64,000 bases of DNA from JAPORK01 sp026710285 (GCA_965201045.1 OZ241746.1:1612001-1676000); one strand, 5' to 3'; numbered from the stretch's first letter, positions 29,388-39,070 are shown. Numbers and translations are program-made. Notes: generated from the letters alone by a model not told the origin.

Positions 29388-30278
29388 CTAATCTTGCAAA
29401 AAAGAGATGTCTCCTGTTTTGTCATTGTACAAAAATAGTGGCAGATCAACACCAATTGCTTCTGTCACTTTCGTTTTTAATGTCAGCCAGTCTGATTCAA
29501 ACGTATCCTGCTCCAGCTTCAAGTTCCAGATCGATGGCATCATATAGTTTAGCGATGTTGGACCCTTTGTTCCTATTAAACCAATGACGGAGGTTTTGTT
29601 ATAATCCAGGATAACTTCATTTATCTTTATGTATCCTGGGTATCTGCGTGATATGCTCGTATGAGTTAATAAGTCTGTAATATCGTTTACTGGTTTTGTA
29701 TTTGCATAAGTTTTGAATTTTCCTGAAAATTCTGTTGGTTTACTATCGTCTTTAGTAATATACTGTTTTAAATTTGAGCACCAGCGAACTAATTCTCCAC
29801 AATCATTTTCTCTTTCTGTAAAGGCATCTTCAGTATAAAACTCTCTTAAAGTACATTTATCTGCATCCAGTATAAAACCAAAATTTCTGTAAAGTTCTTG
29901 TGGTTTTTGGGGTACCAGCAGTGTAGTAGATGCAACCTTAAGATCTGTTCCTGACTTATCAAGCTCCATTAATTCACTTAACTCCTTATCGAGACGACTA
30001 TCAAGCTTTATTATGATGCCATTAGACCAGTGAGGTTGCCTTGTGTAACCAGATAACATTTTAGCAATTGCTTTCCCCTGCTTAAACTGACTGATGCATC
30101 TGTCTTTTAACGTTAATTTTATTATTGAATCAGCACATGGTTGCTGGTCAAAAGTTACCTTGTCATTTAGCGTTTCAACTTTGATCTTTTTATTGGTAGC
30201 TGGTAGTAAAGAATCATTATCAGGTTGATTAAATGCATCCTGATATGTATGCTTATGTCCCAGTGTAATACTTTCCAT
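29388..30278 (-). CDS. hypothetical protein (296 aa)
   Basis: I do not recognise this protein. It is hydrophilic with no signal peptide or membrane span. The N-terminal ~60 residues look disordered and include a basic patch, NKKIKVE. The rest appears globular, mixed alpha/beta (WSNGIIIKLDSRLDKELSEL, GFILDADKCTLREFY, ISRRYPGYIKINEVILDYN). It begins MESITLGHKHTYQD, preceded by AGGAAGGTTAT, so AGGAAGG at about 30285-30291 is a good ribosome site. It lies on the same strand as the 1372-aa gene and shares its low-GC, Lys/Asp/Ser-rich character. It could be another cytosolic or translocated accessory protein. Confidence 0.6.
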   Translation of the reverse strand: MESITLGHKHTYQDAFNQPDNDSLLPATNKKIKVETLNDKVTFDQQPCADSIIKLTLKDRCISQFKQGKAIAKMLSGYTRQPHWSNGIIIKLDSRLDKELSELMELDKSGTDLKVASTTLLVPQKPQELYRNFGFILDADKCTLREFYTEDAFTERENDCGELVRWCSNLKQYITKDDSKPTEFSGKFKTYANTKPVNDITDLLTHTSISRRYPGYIKINEVILDYNKTSVIGLIGTKGPTSLNYMMPSIWNLKLEQDTFESDWLTLKTKVTEAIGVDLPLFLYNDKTGDISFLQD

Positions 30279-30565
30279 ATAACCTTCCTGTTTTAATCTG
30301 TCTCAACGTTTTGGAATGAAACCAGAAGCAATTTTTCAGCTTTATTAATCTATAGACATTGACTGTGTGCTTAGTTCACAATGATTGCTAACAGACAAGT
30401 TAGCTTTCTGATCAAAATGAAAAAACTTGGAGATATTTTGCTGTTTTGTCACATTATCCCGATGATGTGGACAGTCTCAGAAACAGATCAATATTGTTGC
30501 GTGGTAGTGTATGGGGGAGGTTGCCTGATGATTTGTTCGGAAAGTATACCCCTGGTTTGATATTA

Positions 30566-30811
30566 TTTTTATACACAAAGATTTCAATAACAATTAATGT
30601 TATTCAGATAAGCAGAAAAACAAGAGTGAACAGATTCAGATAATATCGTTCTTCGAATAACTTCAATACAACCCCGTTCGCTCGCAATCTATAAAGCAGG
30701 TAATTGAGCTTCAATAGACTCAGTTCCGGTGTGCGCTCGGCAAAGGCTGGTATATTCAGCAGAAGATAAACCTGCTGGAGTAAAAATCAGAGCCTGAAAA
30801 ATGTTACTAAG
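30566..30811. repeat. non-coding repeat, diverged copy C
   Basis: This is a diverged member of the 250-bp repeat family. The start (ATACACAAAGATTTCAATAA) parallels B1/B2, as does the end (GCAGAAGATAAACCT ... TGAAAAATGTTACTAAG). The middle differs, and the CTTCGACAGGCTCAG palindrome is absent. It occupies most of the 30279-30965 gap; the remainder shows no gene. Confidence 0.65.
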
Positions 30812-30965
30812 AGGTAAGTTTGATGGTAGTCAGCGTAAAATCAGTTTACTCAACTGAATAAAACAAAAAGAGTACAATTCAAAAAAAAGCAGCGATGCGC
30901 TTTGGTACATCCAGACCAAAGATCAACGCTGCTGTGCTTATTAAGCTGGTTGTTGTCGTAAGCTT

Positions 30966-31631
30966 TTATTGATCTTGTAATTCTGTTTGTTCTTTCTTGG
31001 CGCTATCATCAGTTTTGTTAACAACCCCTTCCTTAATGGTTATCTTAAATTTGCCCATATCTTGCTCAATATGCAGCACTTCCAATTTTATAAGAAACAT
31101 AATCAGACGAGGAAATTCCTGCTGCACTTCTTGAGTTATTATATTGCTGTCAAGAAGAGACTGCAGATTTACTTTATTAGCAAATAAATCAGGGTTCTTT
31201 TGCATTTCTAAATTCAGTAGTTGAAATAAAGGTTGAGTCCAGCTCTCTGTTTCTGCACCGTTTAACCATTCCTCAAACGATTCTTTACTCTCAAACAATG
31301 CCACCAGCTTCTCCAGCTTCTCCTGCCATTCTGGATTATCGGAGAGTTCATCCAGCGATTCTACACCTAATATTTCCTTTAGCGATATCTCTATAACTTT
31401 TCCCAGTTCCTCAAAAACACCTTCTATTATGTCACCAGCCAAATCGCTGATATAAAATTCCTGCATTCTTCGTCCATTAGAAATATAATCAGCGGAAGAT
31501 ATGTTAATTTTTTGTTCGGCAGCAGAGTTATCTGATAAATTCTCTGCTTCATGTTCAACAGGAGTGTCAGCAAAAGAAAGAGCCGGGATGGTTAAAAAGA
31601 GGGTTAATATAGCAGATTTTAATAATTTCAT
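30966..31631 (-). CDS. secreted acidic protein, function unknown
   Basis: A 221-aa protein with a clear signal peptide (MKLLKSAILTLFLTIPALSFA, cleavage expected after AFA/FAD). The mature part is strongly acidic and helical (IIEGVFEELGKVIEISLKEI, WQEKLEKLVALFESKESFEEW). It has no Cys and a charged tail. I prefer ATG 31631 over the GTG two codons upstream because AGGAG lies five bases before this ATG. I do not recognise a family. It probably acts in the periplasm or is released. It ends the minus-strand accessory block before the divergent asnS. Confidence 0.65.
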   Translation of the reverse strand: MKLLKSAILTLFLTIPALSFADTPVEHEAENLSDNSAAEQKINISSADYISNGRRMQEFYISDLAGDIIEGVFEELGKVIEISLKEILGVESLDELSDNPEWQEKLEKLVALFESKESFEEWLNGAETESWTQPLFQLLNLEMQKNPDLFANKVNLQSLLDSNIITQEVQQEFPRLIMFLIKLEVLHIEQDMGKFKITIKEGVVNKTDDSAKKEQTELQDQ

Positions 31632-32252
31632 TATCACTCCTGTGAATTAAAAAAATTTAAAAACGGGTTGTATGGTCTACATTTGTATCAATGCTTCGGA
31701 CAGTTTTTAAAAACCCACTATGAGTTAAACTGTAAACTATTGATTTTCAAAGATATTTTTTAAAACAAGATAAAAAATAAATCCTTTAAAATCAACAGCT
31801 TACAAAAAATGTCCGAAGTATTGTTCGTATCATACCACAGAAAAAAATTTAAAAAAACAATTTCTGATGCAAATTTGATTGGTTAGTTTTATCTTTTGCT
31901 ATGTGATTAAGCTTGATACATTCGCAATAACTCATTTTGTATGGTGATTATACTTTGGTTTTTTATACACTTTGACAAAAATGCCCGTTATAAAAAATAC
32001 AGTTATCACCATAAAAAAGATGTCACACTATAACATATAAAAAAGGGAAGACAAATAATTTGTCACATACATTCATCTGAGATTACTCAACTTTTTAGAT
32101 GAGATGATCACCATTACTTTGTCGGACTGAAATTATAAAAAGTATCCGGAGTGTTAAATAAATATGGGCTGATTATTTTATTATTTGTAAGACATATAGT
32201 AAAATGGCAATTTACGATTAAGTTTATTTAATATTTTAAGTTGAAAAGTTTT
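31632..32252. other. intergenic region, divergent promoters
   Basis: About 600 bp of very AT-rich DNA between the start of the secreted protein gene and asnS, which point away from each other. It contains a possible sigma-70 type pair TTGACA (about 31973) and TATAAA 18 bases later. No gene or RNA is recognised. Confidence 0.35.
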
Positions 32253-33677
32253 ATGTATGTTGCGAGTAGTTTAAAAATCCACAAACAATCTGTTGCTTCG
32301 CTAATATGTGACAAAAAATTCATTAATAGCGAAGTCACTTTTGACGGCTGGGTAAAAACCCGCCGCGACTCAAAAGCCGGTATTTCATTTATTACTGTCA
32401 ATGATGGCAGTTGTTTTAAATCTATTCAGGCTATTGCAGATAATAATTTACCCAATTACAGTGATGAAATTCTTAAGCTTACTACCGGCTGTAGCGTAGA
32501 GATCAGTGGAAAATTAGTTGAATCTCCTGCCCGGGGACAGGATGTGGAAGTACAGGTAACCAGCATCAAGGTACATGGTTGGGTAGATGACCCTGAAACA
32601 TACCCGGTACAACCAAAGCGTCATAGCATGGAACATCTTCGTCAGCATGCGCACTTACGCCCGAGAACCAATATCATCAGTGCACTCAGTCGCGTGCGTC
32701 AAACTGTTGCTAACAGCATCCATAATTTTTTTGACCGGGAAAATTTTCTTTGGGTTAATACACCCATTATTACTGCCTCTGACTGTGAAGGTGCCGGAGA
32801 AATGTTTCAGGTGACCACACTGGATATGGAAAACCTGCCCTTAAATTCACAGAAACAGATTGATTATCAGCAAGATTTTTTTTCAACAGCGGCTTTTTTA
32901 ACAGTATCAGGGCAGCTTAATGCAGAAGCTTACGCTCAGGCACTAGGTAAAGTCTATACGTTTGGTCCTACTTTCAGAGCAGAAAATTCTAATACAAGTC
33001 GTCATTTAGCAGAGTTTTGGATGGTAGAACCTGAAGTTGCTTTTGCTGATTTAAATGATATTGCATTGCTGGCTGAAACATTACTGCGCACTGTATGCAA
33101 AGAATTACTCGAAAAGCGTGCAGATGAAATTGATTTTTTTAATCAGCATGTGGATAACACCTGTCTTACACGCATGAAGCAACTTGCAGCGTCTGATTTT
33201 GTCCGTATGAGTTATACAGAAGCCGTAGAAATTATTCAAAATAGCGGAAAAAAATTTGAGTTTCCTGTTGCGTGGGGAGCTGACTTGCAATCAGAGCATG
33301 AGCGTTTCCTGGCAGAAGAATATTTAAAATCTCCGGTTATTCTCACTGACTATCCTAAACAAATTAAAGCTTTTTATATGCGCGATAACGATGATGAAAA
33401 AACCGTAGCAGCCATGGATGTGCTGGTGCCTGGTATTGGTGAAATTATTGGCGGTAGTCAGCGTGAAGAACGTTTCGATATATTAAAAGCAAAAATGGAA
33501 AAACAAAAGCTTGATTTACAGGCTTTGCAATGGTATCTGGACCTGCGTCGTTACGGTACAGTAGTGCATAGCGGTTTTGGTCTTGGGTTTGAAAGGCTTT
33601 TAAGCTACATGACTGGTATTGCGAATGTGCGTGATGTTATTCCTTTTCCACGCGTACCCCGCAATGTTAATTTTTAG
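32253..33677 (+). CDS. asnS: asparaginyl-tRNA synthetase
   Basis: AsnRS charges tRNA-Asn with asparagine. It is a class IIb enzyme with an N-terminal OB-fold anticodon-binding domain (VTFDGWVKTRRDSKAGISFITV) and a catalytic domain. Class II motif 2 is FRAENSNTSRHLAEFWMVEPE and motif 3 is GFGLGFERLLSY. The ending DVIPFPRVPRNVNF is typical. Length from ATG 32253 is 474 aa, close to E. coli AsnS (466). A TTG start 12 bases upstream is possible but less likely. It is monocistronic in this window. Confidence 0.97.
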   Translation: MYVASSLKIHKQSVASLICDKKFINSEVTFDGWVKTRRDSKAGISFITVNDGSCFKSIQAIADNNLPNYSDEILKLTTGCSVEISGKLVESPARGQDVEVQVTSIKVHGWVDDPETYPVQPKRHSMEHLRQHAHLRPRTNIISALSRVRQTVANSIHNFFDRENFLWVNTPIITASDCEGAGEMFQVTTLDMENLPLNSQKQIDYQQDFFSTAAFLTVSGQLNAEAYAQALGKVYTFGPTFRAENSNTSRHLAEFWMVEPEVAFADLNDIALLAETLLRTVCKELLEKRADEIDFFNQHVDNTCLTRMKQLAASDFVRMSYTEAVEIIQNSGKKFEFPVAWGADLQSEHERFLAEEYLKSPVILTDYPKQIKAFYMRDNDDEKTVAAMDVLVPGIGEIIGGSQREERFDILKAKMEKQKLDLQALQWYLDLRRYGTVVHSGFGLGFERLLSYMTGIANVRDVIPFPRVPRNVNF

Positions 33678-33896
33678 ATTTTTTGCGAAAACAGGAGTGG
33701 TTTTAATTATAATTGATGATTTCCTGGCGCTGAAGCAATCTGTCTTAATAAAAAATCTGTTTTTTGTAAATACTTAAACTAAAGCAGACACTCAAAACAT
33801 TAATCTTTTGTTCTTAATGTGGGTTAATGCGTACATTGTTTCTGAAATTCAATGAACATGAACAATCATGTTTTGATTTACTGGTAAATATTATTT

Positions 33897-35090
33897 ATGC
33901 ATAGTCAAAGAAAATCATTGCTTATCCGCTTTTTTGAATTGGATGCAGCTCCCGGTATTTTACTGTTTATTGCGGCTGTTTTAGCTTTAATTGCAAAAAA
34001 CTCCCCTCTTGCTTCTGTCTATGATAAATTTATTACATTACATTTTTCTATCAAGGTTGGGGCTTTTGAGCTAACGAAGTCCCTGTTAATATGGATTAAT
34101 GAAGGATTCATGACCATTTTTTTCTTCCTGATAGGACTGGAATTAAAACGCGAAATAATTGGAGGAGAATTATCCAGCCCTAAAAAGATTTTATTTCCGG
34201 CTTTTGGAGCTGTTGGTGGAATGGTTGTTCCGGCAATTATCTATCTTCTGGTCAACCACAAAAATCCACTTTATACTAAAGGTTGGGCTATTCCTACAGC
34301 AACAGATATTGCTTTTGCATTGGGTGTGCTAACACTGTTGGGTGACAGAGTTCCGCGAGCTCTTAAGGTTTTTCTTGTTTCTCTGGCTATTTTTGATGAC
34401 ATCGGCGCTATTATCATTATTGCTGTTTTTTATAGCTGCGACATTAATATAATGCCTCTTTTCATAGTGGCTGCCCTTATGGTTGTTTTGTTTATTTTTA
34501 ATTATTATCACTTAACCCGCTTTAGTCTATATATATTGATAGGACTGTTCATGTGGCTGGCACTACTGAAATCAGGTCTGCATGCAACGCTAACAGGGGT
34601 TCTCCTTGCATTTTTTATTCCATTAAAACCCAAACAGGGCAGCAATGTTTCTATGTTAAAGCGAGTAGAAAGTGACTTGAGCCCTTCTGTTTCGTTTATC
34701 ATTTTACCATTATTTGCATTTGCAAATTCTGGTCTTAACTTTAATTTTGGCGAGACAACTGTATCTCAGGCTATTTTACATTCCGTGCCCGTAGGTGTGT
34801 TCCTGGGATTGTTTGTTGGTAAACAGCTGGGTGTTTTTTGTACCTGCTGGCTTGCAACTAAATTAAATATAATCAAAAAACCCGGTAATATTAGCTGGTT
34901 AATGCTTTATGGTGTATCAATTTTATGCGGTATTGGATTTACAATGAGTCTTTTTATTGGAAGCCTTTCTTTTAAAGATTGTGCTACCGGTACTCCACTT
35001 ATTAATGAGCGTCTTGGTATTCTGCTCGGTTCTCTTTGTTCTGGTATTCTCGGATATTGCTTACTTCGGTATAAGCTTAATAAATCTTAA
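33897..35090 (+). CDS. nhaA: Na+/H+ antiporter NhaA
   Basis: This inner-membrane antiporter exchanges sodium for protons and controls internal pH and Na+ at alkaline pH. At 397 aa it matches the family (E. coli 388). About 12 hydrophobic segments are visible. The family hallmarks are present: an N-terminal DAAPGILLFIAAVLALI, FFFLIGLELKREI, TDIAFALGVL, and the essential Asp pair in AIFDDIGAI (Asp167/Asp168, equal to E. coli 163/164). It is followed by the DUF971 gene on the same strand. Confidence 0.95.
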   Translation: MHSQRKSLLIRFFELDAAPGILLFIAAVLALIAKNSPLASVYDKFITLHFSIKVGAFELTKSLLIWINEGFMTIFFFLIGLELKREIIGGELSSPKKILFPAFGAVGGMVVPAIIYLLVNHKNPLYTKGWAIPTATDIAFALGVLTLLGDRVPRALKVFLVSLAIFDDIGAIIIIAVFYSCDINIMPLFIVAALMVVLFIFNYYHLTRFSLYILIGLFMWLALLKSGLHATLTGVLLAFFIPLKPKQGSNVSMLKRVESDLSPSVSFIILPLFAFANSGLNFNFGETTVSQAILHSVPVGVFLGLFVGKQLGVFCTCWLATKLNIIKKPGNISWLMLYGVSILCGIGFTMSLFIGSLSFKDCATGTPLINERLGILLGSLCSGILGYCLLRYKLNKS

Positions 35091-35175
35091 GAGCTCACTA
35101 CAATATATTGTGTGGATAAAAGAGATATCAATCAGTTATTACTGGATACATGCGACTTAGTTTTACAGATCCCTG

Positions 35176-35583
35176 ATGATGAAATTTCCAACAAAGATTC
35201 CCGAAAAAATTAGTTTAAACAAGGAAAAGAATTGTCTTTTCCTTGAATTTGCTACAAAGGGTGACAGCTTGAAATTCAAACTGAGCGCAGAATATTTACG
35301 TGTATATAGCCCGTCAGCAGCAATGCGTGATCCATCCACAGGGGAACAAAAATTGCTGGCTGGGAAAAAGTGGGTTCTTATTGCTGATATTAAACATTGT
35401 GGTAATTATGCACTTAAAATTATTTTTAATGACGGGCATAGTTCTGGTTTATATACATGGCAATACCTTTGTGAATTATGTCATAATAAAGAAAAGTACT
35501 GGCAAACCTATCTTGATCGTTTACACCAGGCAGGAGCTTGCAGAGCGCCTGATGAACAAATTATAAAGTTTATCTCTCATTGA
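35176..35583 (+). CDS. DUF971 (gamma-butyrobetaine hydroxylase-like N-terminal) protein
   Basis: This 135-aa stand-alone DUF971 protein is recognised by LRVYSPSAAMRDPSTGEQKLLAGKKWVLIADIKHCGNYALKIIFNDGHSSGLYTW; this layout is conserved in short proteins of many proteobacteria. The fold is the small domain that precedes gamma-butyrobetaine hydroxylase and binds metal in some members. The role of the short form is not settled. A MITE has inserted exactly at the stop codon: its 8-bp target duplication ATTGAGTT includes the TGA, so the coding sequence is unchanged. Confidence 0.85.
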   Translation: MMKFPTKIPEKISLNKEKNCLFLEFATKGDSLKFKLSAEYLRVYSPSAAMRDPSTGEQKLLAGKKWVLIADIKHCGNYALKIIFNDGHSSGLYTWQYLCELCHNKEKYWQTYLDRLHQAGACRAPDEQIIKFISH

Positions 35584-35586
35584 GTT

Positions 35587-35793
35587 GCAGGGCTTACGCA
35601 CCAAGAGAATGATTCTTAATAACCAAATAAAACAATTACTTTTTAAGCACAAAATGTACAGATGTTCATAGTTTTATACCTTATCAAAAACAGATCAACG
35701 GTCAGTTAGAAGTTAAAATGCACAGATTGAGTCTCAAAAAAGTGTTATATGAAGCTTCAAATGAGAATGATTCTCTTGGTGCGTAAGCCCTGC
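35587..35793. mobile_element. ISAs1-related MITE (207 bp)
   Basis: This short non-coding element has near-perfect 30-bp terminal inverted repeats (29 of 30) starting GCAGGGCTTACGCACCAAGA. It is flanked by 8-bp direct repeats ATTGAGTT at 35579-35586 and 35794-35801. The outer 16 bp equal the end of the ISAs1 relic at 2626-2641. The 8-bp duplication also fits that family, so ISAs1-type transposase probably moved it. Confidence 0.9.
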
Positions 35794-35801
35794 ATTGAGT
35801 T

Positions 35802-36257
35802 GCACAATAAAGGAAATAAATCTTTATTTGAATTTCAAATGCATTTTTAAAGTGACGGAGCTTATATTCTGAAAACACAATTTAAAAAATCAAATGGTTC
35901 ATCTTATTTTGCTTATTGTTTTCAAATTAATACAACTCAGATTTAACACTAAACTCTTTATATAATGATACTATAAGCCTTTGTTAAAAAAGTCAGAGTC
36001 TATGGTGTCAAAGCTATCAACCTGGAAAAGGTTTTAATTTTACTCATTTTTTTAGAAACTTTTTAAATTAACTCAAATCAACGTTGACAACCACAATTGA
36101 TATGTGTTTTATATAGAATATGTCTTTTATTATATAAATATTATTTGATATGGAGGGTTGAGTCTGTAAAATATTTAAAGTAGTAAAGCATGAATTTAAA
36201 TTTGATTAATCATAAAACTAGTAAATAGTAATTTAACCAAAAACAGGTATTCATATC
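35802..36257. other. long leader/intergenic region before the outer-membrane gene
   Basis: 456 bp of AT-rich DNA without a gene. It probably holds the promoter of the downstream outer-membrane protein. No operator or riboswitch is recognised. Confidence 0.35.
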
Positions 36258-37040
36258 GTGAAAACTCTTAAAAATTTAAAACACATATTTCTAATTTCAT
36301 GCATGGGATCTGCTGCATGTATACAAGCCCAAGCCGATGAAATGTCAATGTCTGGCTTCATGGAAGGTGGAAAACTTATCTTACGCGCAGGTGCTGGCTA
36401 TACACTTTCAGGCAAAAAAGGTAGTGGTAGCGACTTAATGAGCAAAGGTCTGACTAATGCTCAAGAAGCATTAGCTAAAAGTCTTGCTGATAATTATAAA
36501 ATGAAAAATAAGTCTGAGGTAATGCCTTCACTTTCAGTATTATATAAAATGGATAATCAATTCGGGATTGAAGCTGCATACAGTGTTAACAAACAAAAAC
36601 TCTCATTTGAACCAGAAACAAGCAAATTAAAAAAAGGATCAGCAGGCACATATAATCAATCTACGTTCAGATTAATGGGCTTAGGCTTTATGCCTTTGGA
36701 TGACAAGGTTGATCTTTTTGCCGGACTGGGTGCTGTTTATATGTATAACAGTAACGATAAGGGAAAAATGATGGAGGCCTTAAAAAAACCAAATACACCT
36801 GCACAAAAAGCAAAGCTTAAAGTTCCTAACCATGTTACTCCGGCAGCTCAGTTGGGTGTTATGTGCAGTATTGACGACAACTGGTCAGTTGATGGTTCTT
36901 TAACTTATACAATGACTAACAAGAAAAAAGTTAAATACACTCATATGTATAGTGATACTTCATATGCTCAAGCCAAATTCAAGCCTAAACATAGTCCATT
37001 AATGTTCCATGTGAACGTTGGCTACAATTTCACTATGTAA
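36258..37040 (+). CDS. outer-membrane beta-barrel protein
   Basis: A 260-aa protein with a signal peptide (MKTLKNLKHIFLISCMGSAACIQAQA). The mature part shows alternating amphipathic strands typical of small 8-stranded barrels: LILRAGAGYTLSGK, QFGIEAAYSVNKQ, STFRLMGLGFMPLDDKVDLFAGLGAVYMY, NWSVDGSLTYTM, and a final strand LMFHVNVGYNFTM. The layout resembles the OmpW/OMP_b-brl superfamily. The C-terminal residue is Met after Phe-Thr rather than the usual terminal Phe. It starts at GTG 36258 with AGGT about ten bases upstream. It is transcribed alone and followed by a hairpin. Confidence 0.75.
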   Translation: MKTLKNLKHIFLISCMGSAACIQAQADEMSMSGFMEGGKLILRAGAGYTLSGKKGSGSDLMSKGLTNAQEALAKSLADNYKMKNKSEVMPSLSVLYKMDNQFGIEAAYSVNKQKLSFEPETSKLKKGSAGTYNQSTFRLMGLGFMPLDDKVDLFAGLGAVYMYNSNDKGKMMEALKKPNTPAQKAKLKVPNHVTPAAQLGVMCSIDDNWSVDGSLTYTMTNKKKVKYTHMYSDTSYAQAKFKPKHSPLMFHVNVGYNFTM

Positions 37041-37071
37041 GAACTGCCTGTTCTGACTGATCAAACCAGCT

Positions 37072-37108
37072 ATTCTCAGATGACTTTATTTAAGCGCCAT
37101 CTGAGAAT
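37072..37108 (+). terminator. hairpin downstream of the outer-membrane gene
   Basis: A perfect 11-bp stem ATTCTCAGATG / CATCTGAGAAT with a 15-base loop. No T-run follows, so it may stabilise the mRNA end rather than terminate transcription intrinsically. Confidence 0.5.
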
Positions 37109-37317
37109 GGATCACCAGTCTTCCAATACAACCAAAGTCACCCATAGAAAATAGATTGGTATCCTCCCCCTCCCTAAAGATATAAAAAAATATTGCCTGC
37201 CTGATTAATGTTATTTTATAATTTAACTTTACTGTTTTATGCACAGTTTTAGAATAAAAAGTAAGAACCTGGCTTTTGTAATTAAGATGGCATCACTTCT
37301 ACTTACAGGGATAATAA

Positions 37318-38367
37318 ATGTCTGATATGCATGGTGTGCTCACAAGCACCCTTGAAAACTGGAGTGCCACGCAGTTAAGGTATACACAAAATACAGCAAT
37401 TGATGGCACACTAATTCCGTTAAAAGGAGATGCCAGCACAAGACGTTACTACAGAATACGCGGGCACAACCAGAAAAGTTATATTGTTGTTTATGCACCA
37501 CCCGAAACTGAAAAAAACCAGCAGTTTATTAATATTGCAAAAAACTGGCTAGTGCAGGGAATTCACGCTCCGGTTATTTTTTCTGTTAATCTGGAGCAGG
37601 GTTTTATGCTGCTTGAAGATTTTGGTGTGCATACGCTGCTTGATGTGCTTAAACAGCGTCCTAAGAAATGTAATGAATTATATCAACAGGCTATGTCTGT
37701 ATTGCACCGAATACAGATCATTCAACCAGCTACGGATTTTTCATTGCCTCGTTTTGACCGGACAAAAATGTTAAAAGAAATGGTGCTGTTTGATCAATGG
37801 ATTGCCACAGCTTGTCTTGCCATGCCGTGTGCCGGTAATCAAAAAAAGGCTGTTGATCTTGCACTGAACTTTGTTATCGATAGTGCACTGGAGCAACCTT
37901 ACGTAACTGTCCACCGAGATTATCACTCCCGCAATATTATGCCTGTTAAAAACAATCTTGGTATTTTGGATTTTCAGGATGCTGTTACCGGACCCGTTAC
38001 TTATGATATTGTTTCTTTGTTGCGTGACTGTTATATTGACTGGTCTGTAAGTCGTGTATATCAGTGGTTATCAGAATTTGTCAGTTATACACCTTCATTA
38101 AAAAAGGTACCGCAATCCACACTCAATCGCTGGTTTGATTTGATGGGCTTGCAACGGCATTTAAAAGCTGCTGGTATATTTATGAGACAGTGGATTCTTA
38201 ATGGCAATGATTTTTATCTGCCAGATATTCCCCGTGTATTTTCCTATATTGATTACGTGTGTTCTCTGTATAAGCCATTACAACCACTGAAAACCTGGAT
38301 TGAACAGACAATACTTCCCGGGTTGCAGGCGCAACCATGGTGGCAACCACACACTTTGAAAGAATAA
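37318..38367 (+). CDS. amgK: N-acetylmuramate/N-acetylglucosamine 1-kinase AmgK
   Basis: AmgK phosphorylates recycled MurNAc (and GlcNAc) at C1, the first step of a shortcut to UDP-MurNAc that bypasses the fosfomycin-sensitive MurA route. The 349-aa protein has the aminoglycoside phosphotransferase (APH) kinase fold: LKGDASTRRYYRI near the N-terminus, the catalytic HRDYHSRNIM (Asp201) and the metal-binding LDFQDAVTGP (Asp218). Four bases separate it from murU, so they form an operon as in Pseudomonas. The MupP phosphatase is not in this window. Confidence 0.88.
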   Translation: MSDMHGVLTSTLENWSATQLRYTQNTAIDGTLIPLKGDASTRRYYRIRGHNQKSYIVVYAPPETEKNQQFINIAKNWLVQGIHAPVIFSVNLEQGFMLLEDFGVHTLLDVLKQRPKKCNELYQQAMSVLHRIQIIQPATDFSLPRFDRTKMLKEMVLFDQWIATACLAMPCAGNQKKAVDLALNFVIDSALEQPYVTVHRDYHSRNIMPVKNNLGILDFQDAVTGPVTYDIVSLLRDCYIDWSVSRVYQWLSEFVSYTPSLKKVPQSTLNRWFDLMGLQRHLKAAGIFMRQWILNGNDFYLPDIPRVFSYIDYVCSLYKPLQPLKTWIEQTILPGLQAQPWWQPHTLKE

Positions 38368-38371
38368 TCAG

Positions 38372-39070
38372 ATGAAAGCATTAATTCTTGCTGCCGGAAG
38401 AGGTGAACGTTTAAGACCACTCACATTAATGACACCTAAGCCTCTGCTTCCTGTTAATAATAAACCACTTATTGTACATCACATTGAACGTTTAGCACAG
38501 ACAGGCATCAAAGATATTGTGATTAACTATGCCTGGCTTGGAGAAAAAATCACAGCTTATCTGGGAGACGGTAGCCGTTGGGGAGTTAATATTTTATGGT
38601 CAAAAGAACAGCAGGCTCTGGGTACCGGAGGAGGCATTAAAAATGCGCTTCCTCTGTTGGGAACAGAACCTTTTATTATGGTCAGTGCTGATATTGTAAC
38701 TAATTATCCTTTTGGAAATTTGCAAAAAATGCAATTAAAACCAAATATATTGGGACATCTGTTACTGATTACTAATCCGGATCATCACCAAAAGGGAGAT
38801 TACTGTCTGAAGAGCGGGTTAGTTATGCACCGACATGCAGGTTTACAGACGCTGACTTTTGCCAGTATTGCGCTGTTAACGCCAGCACTGTTTAGATTTG
38901 GCAATGAATCTGCAACTACATTTTCTTTAACGCTACCTTTTGGCAGAGCCATTGATGCAGGTCGGCTTAGCGGGGAACATTTCACGGGTTATCATTGTAA
39001 TGCAGATACACTGAAACGATTGCAGAACGCAGAACGAGAATATCCGAAATTTATTAATACTTTATGTTGA
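38372..39070 (+). CDS. murU: N-acetylmuramate-1-phosphate uridylyltransferase MurU
   Basis: MurU converts MurNAc-1-phosphate to UDP-MurNAc using UTP, completing the AmgK-MurU recycling route. At 232 aa it is a nucleotidyltransferase with the signature LAAGRGERLRPLT near residue 6, then TPKPLLPVNNKPLI, and an acidic metal site in FIMVSADIVTN. The start overlaps no other gene and lies four bases after amgK. General NTP transferases look alike, so the assignment depends on this neighbourhood. Confidence 0.88.
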   Translation: MKALILAAGRGERLRPLTLMTPKPLLPVNNKPLIVHHIERLAQTGIKDIVINYAWLGEKITAYLGDGSRWGVNILWSKEQQALGTGGGIKNALPLLGTEPFIMVSADIVTNYPFGNLQKMQLKPNILGHLLLITNPDHHQKGDYCLKSGLVMHRHAGLQTLTFASIALLTPALFRFGNESATTFSLTLPFGRAIDAGRLSGEHFTGYHCNADTLKRLQNAEREYPKFINTLC

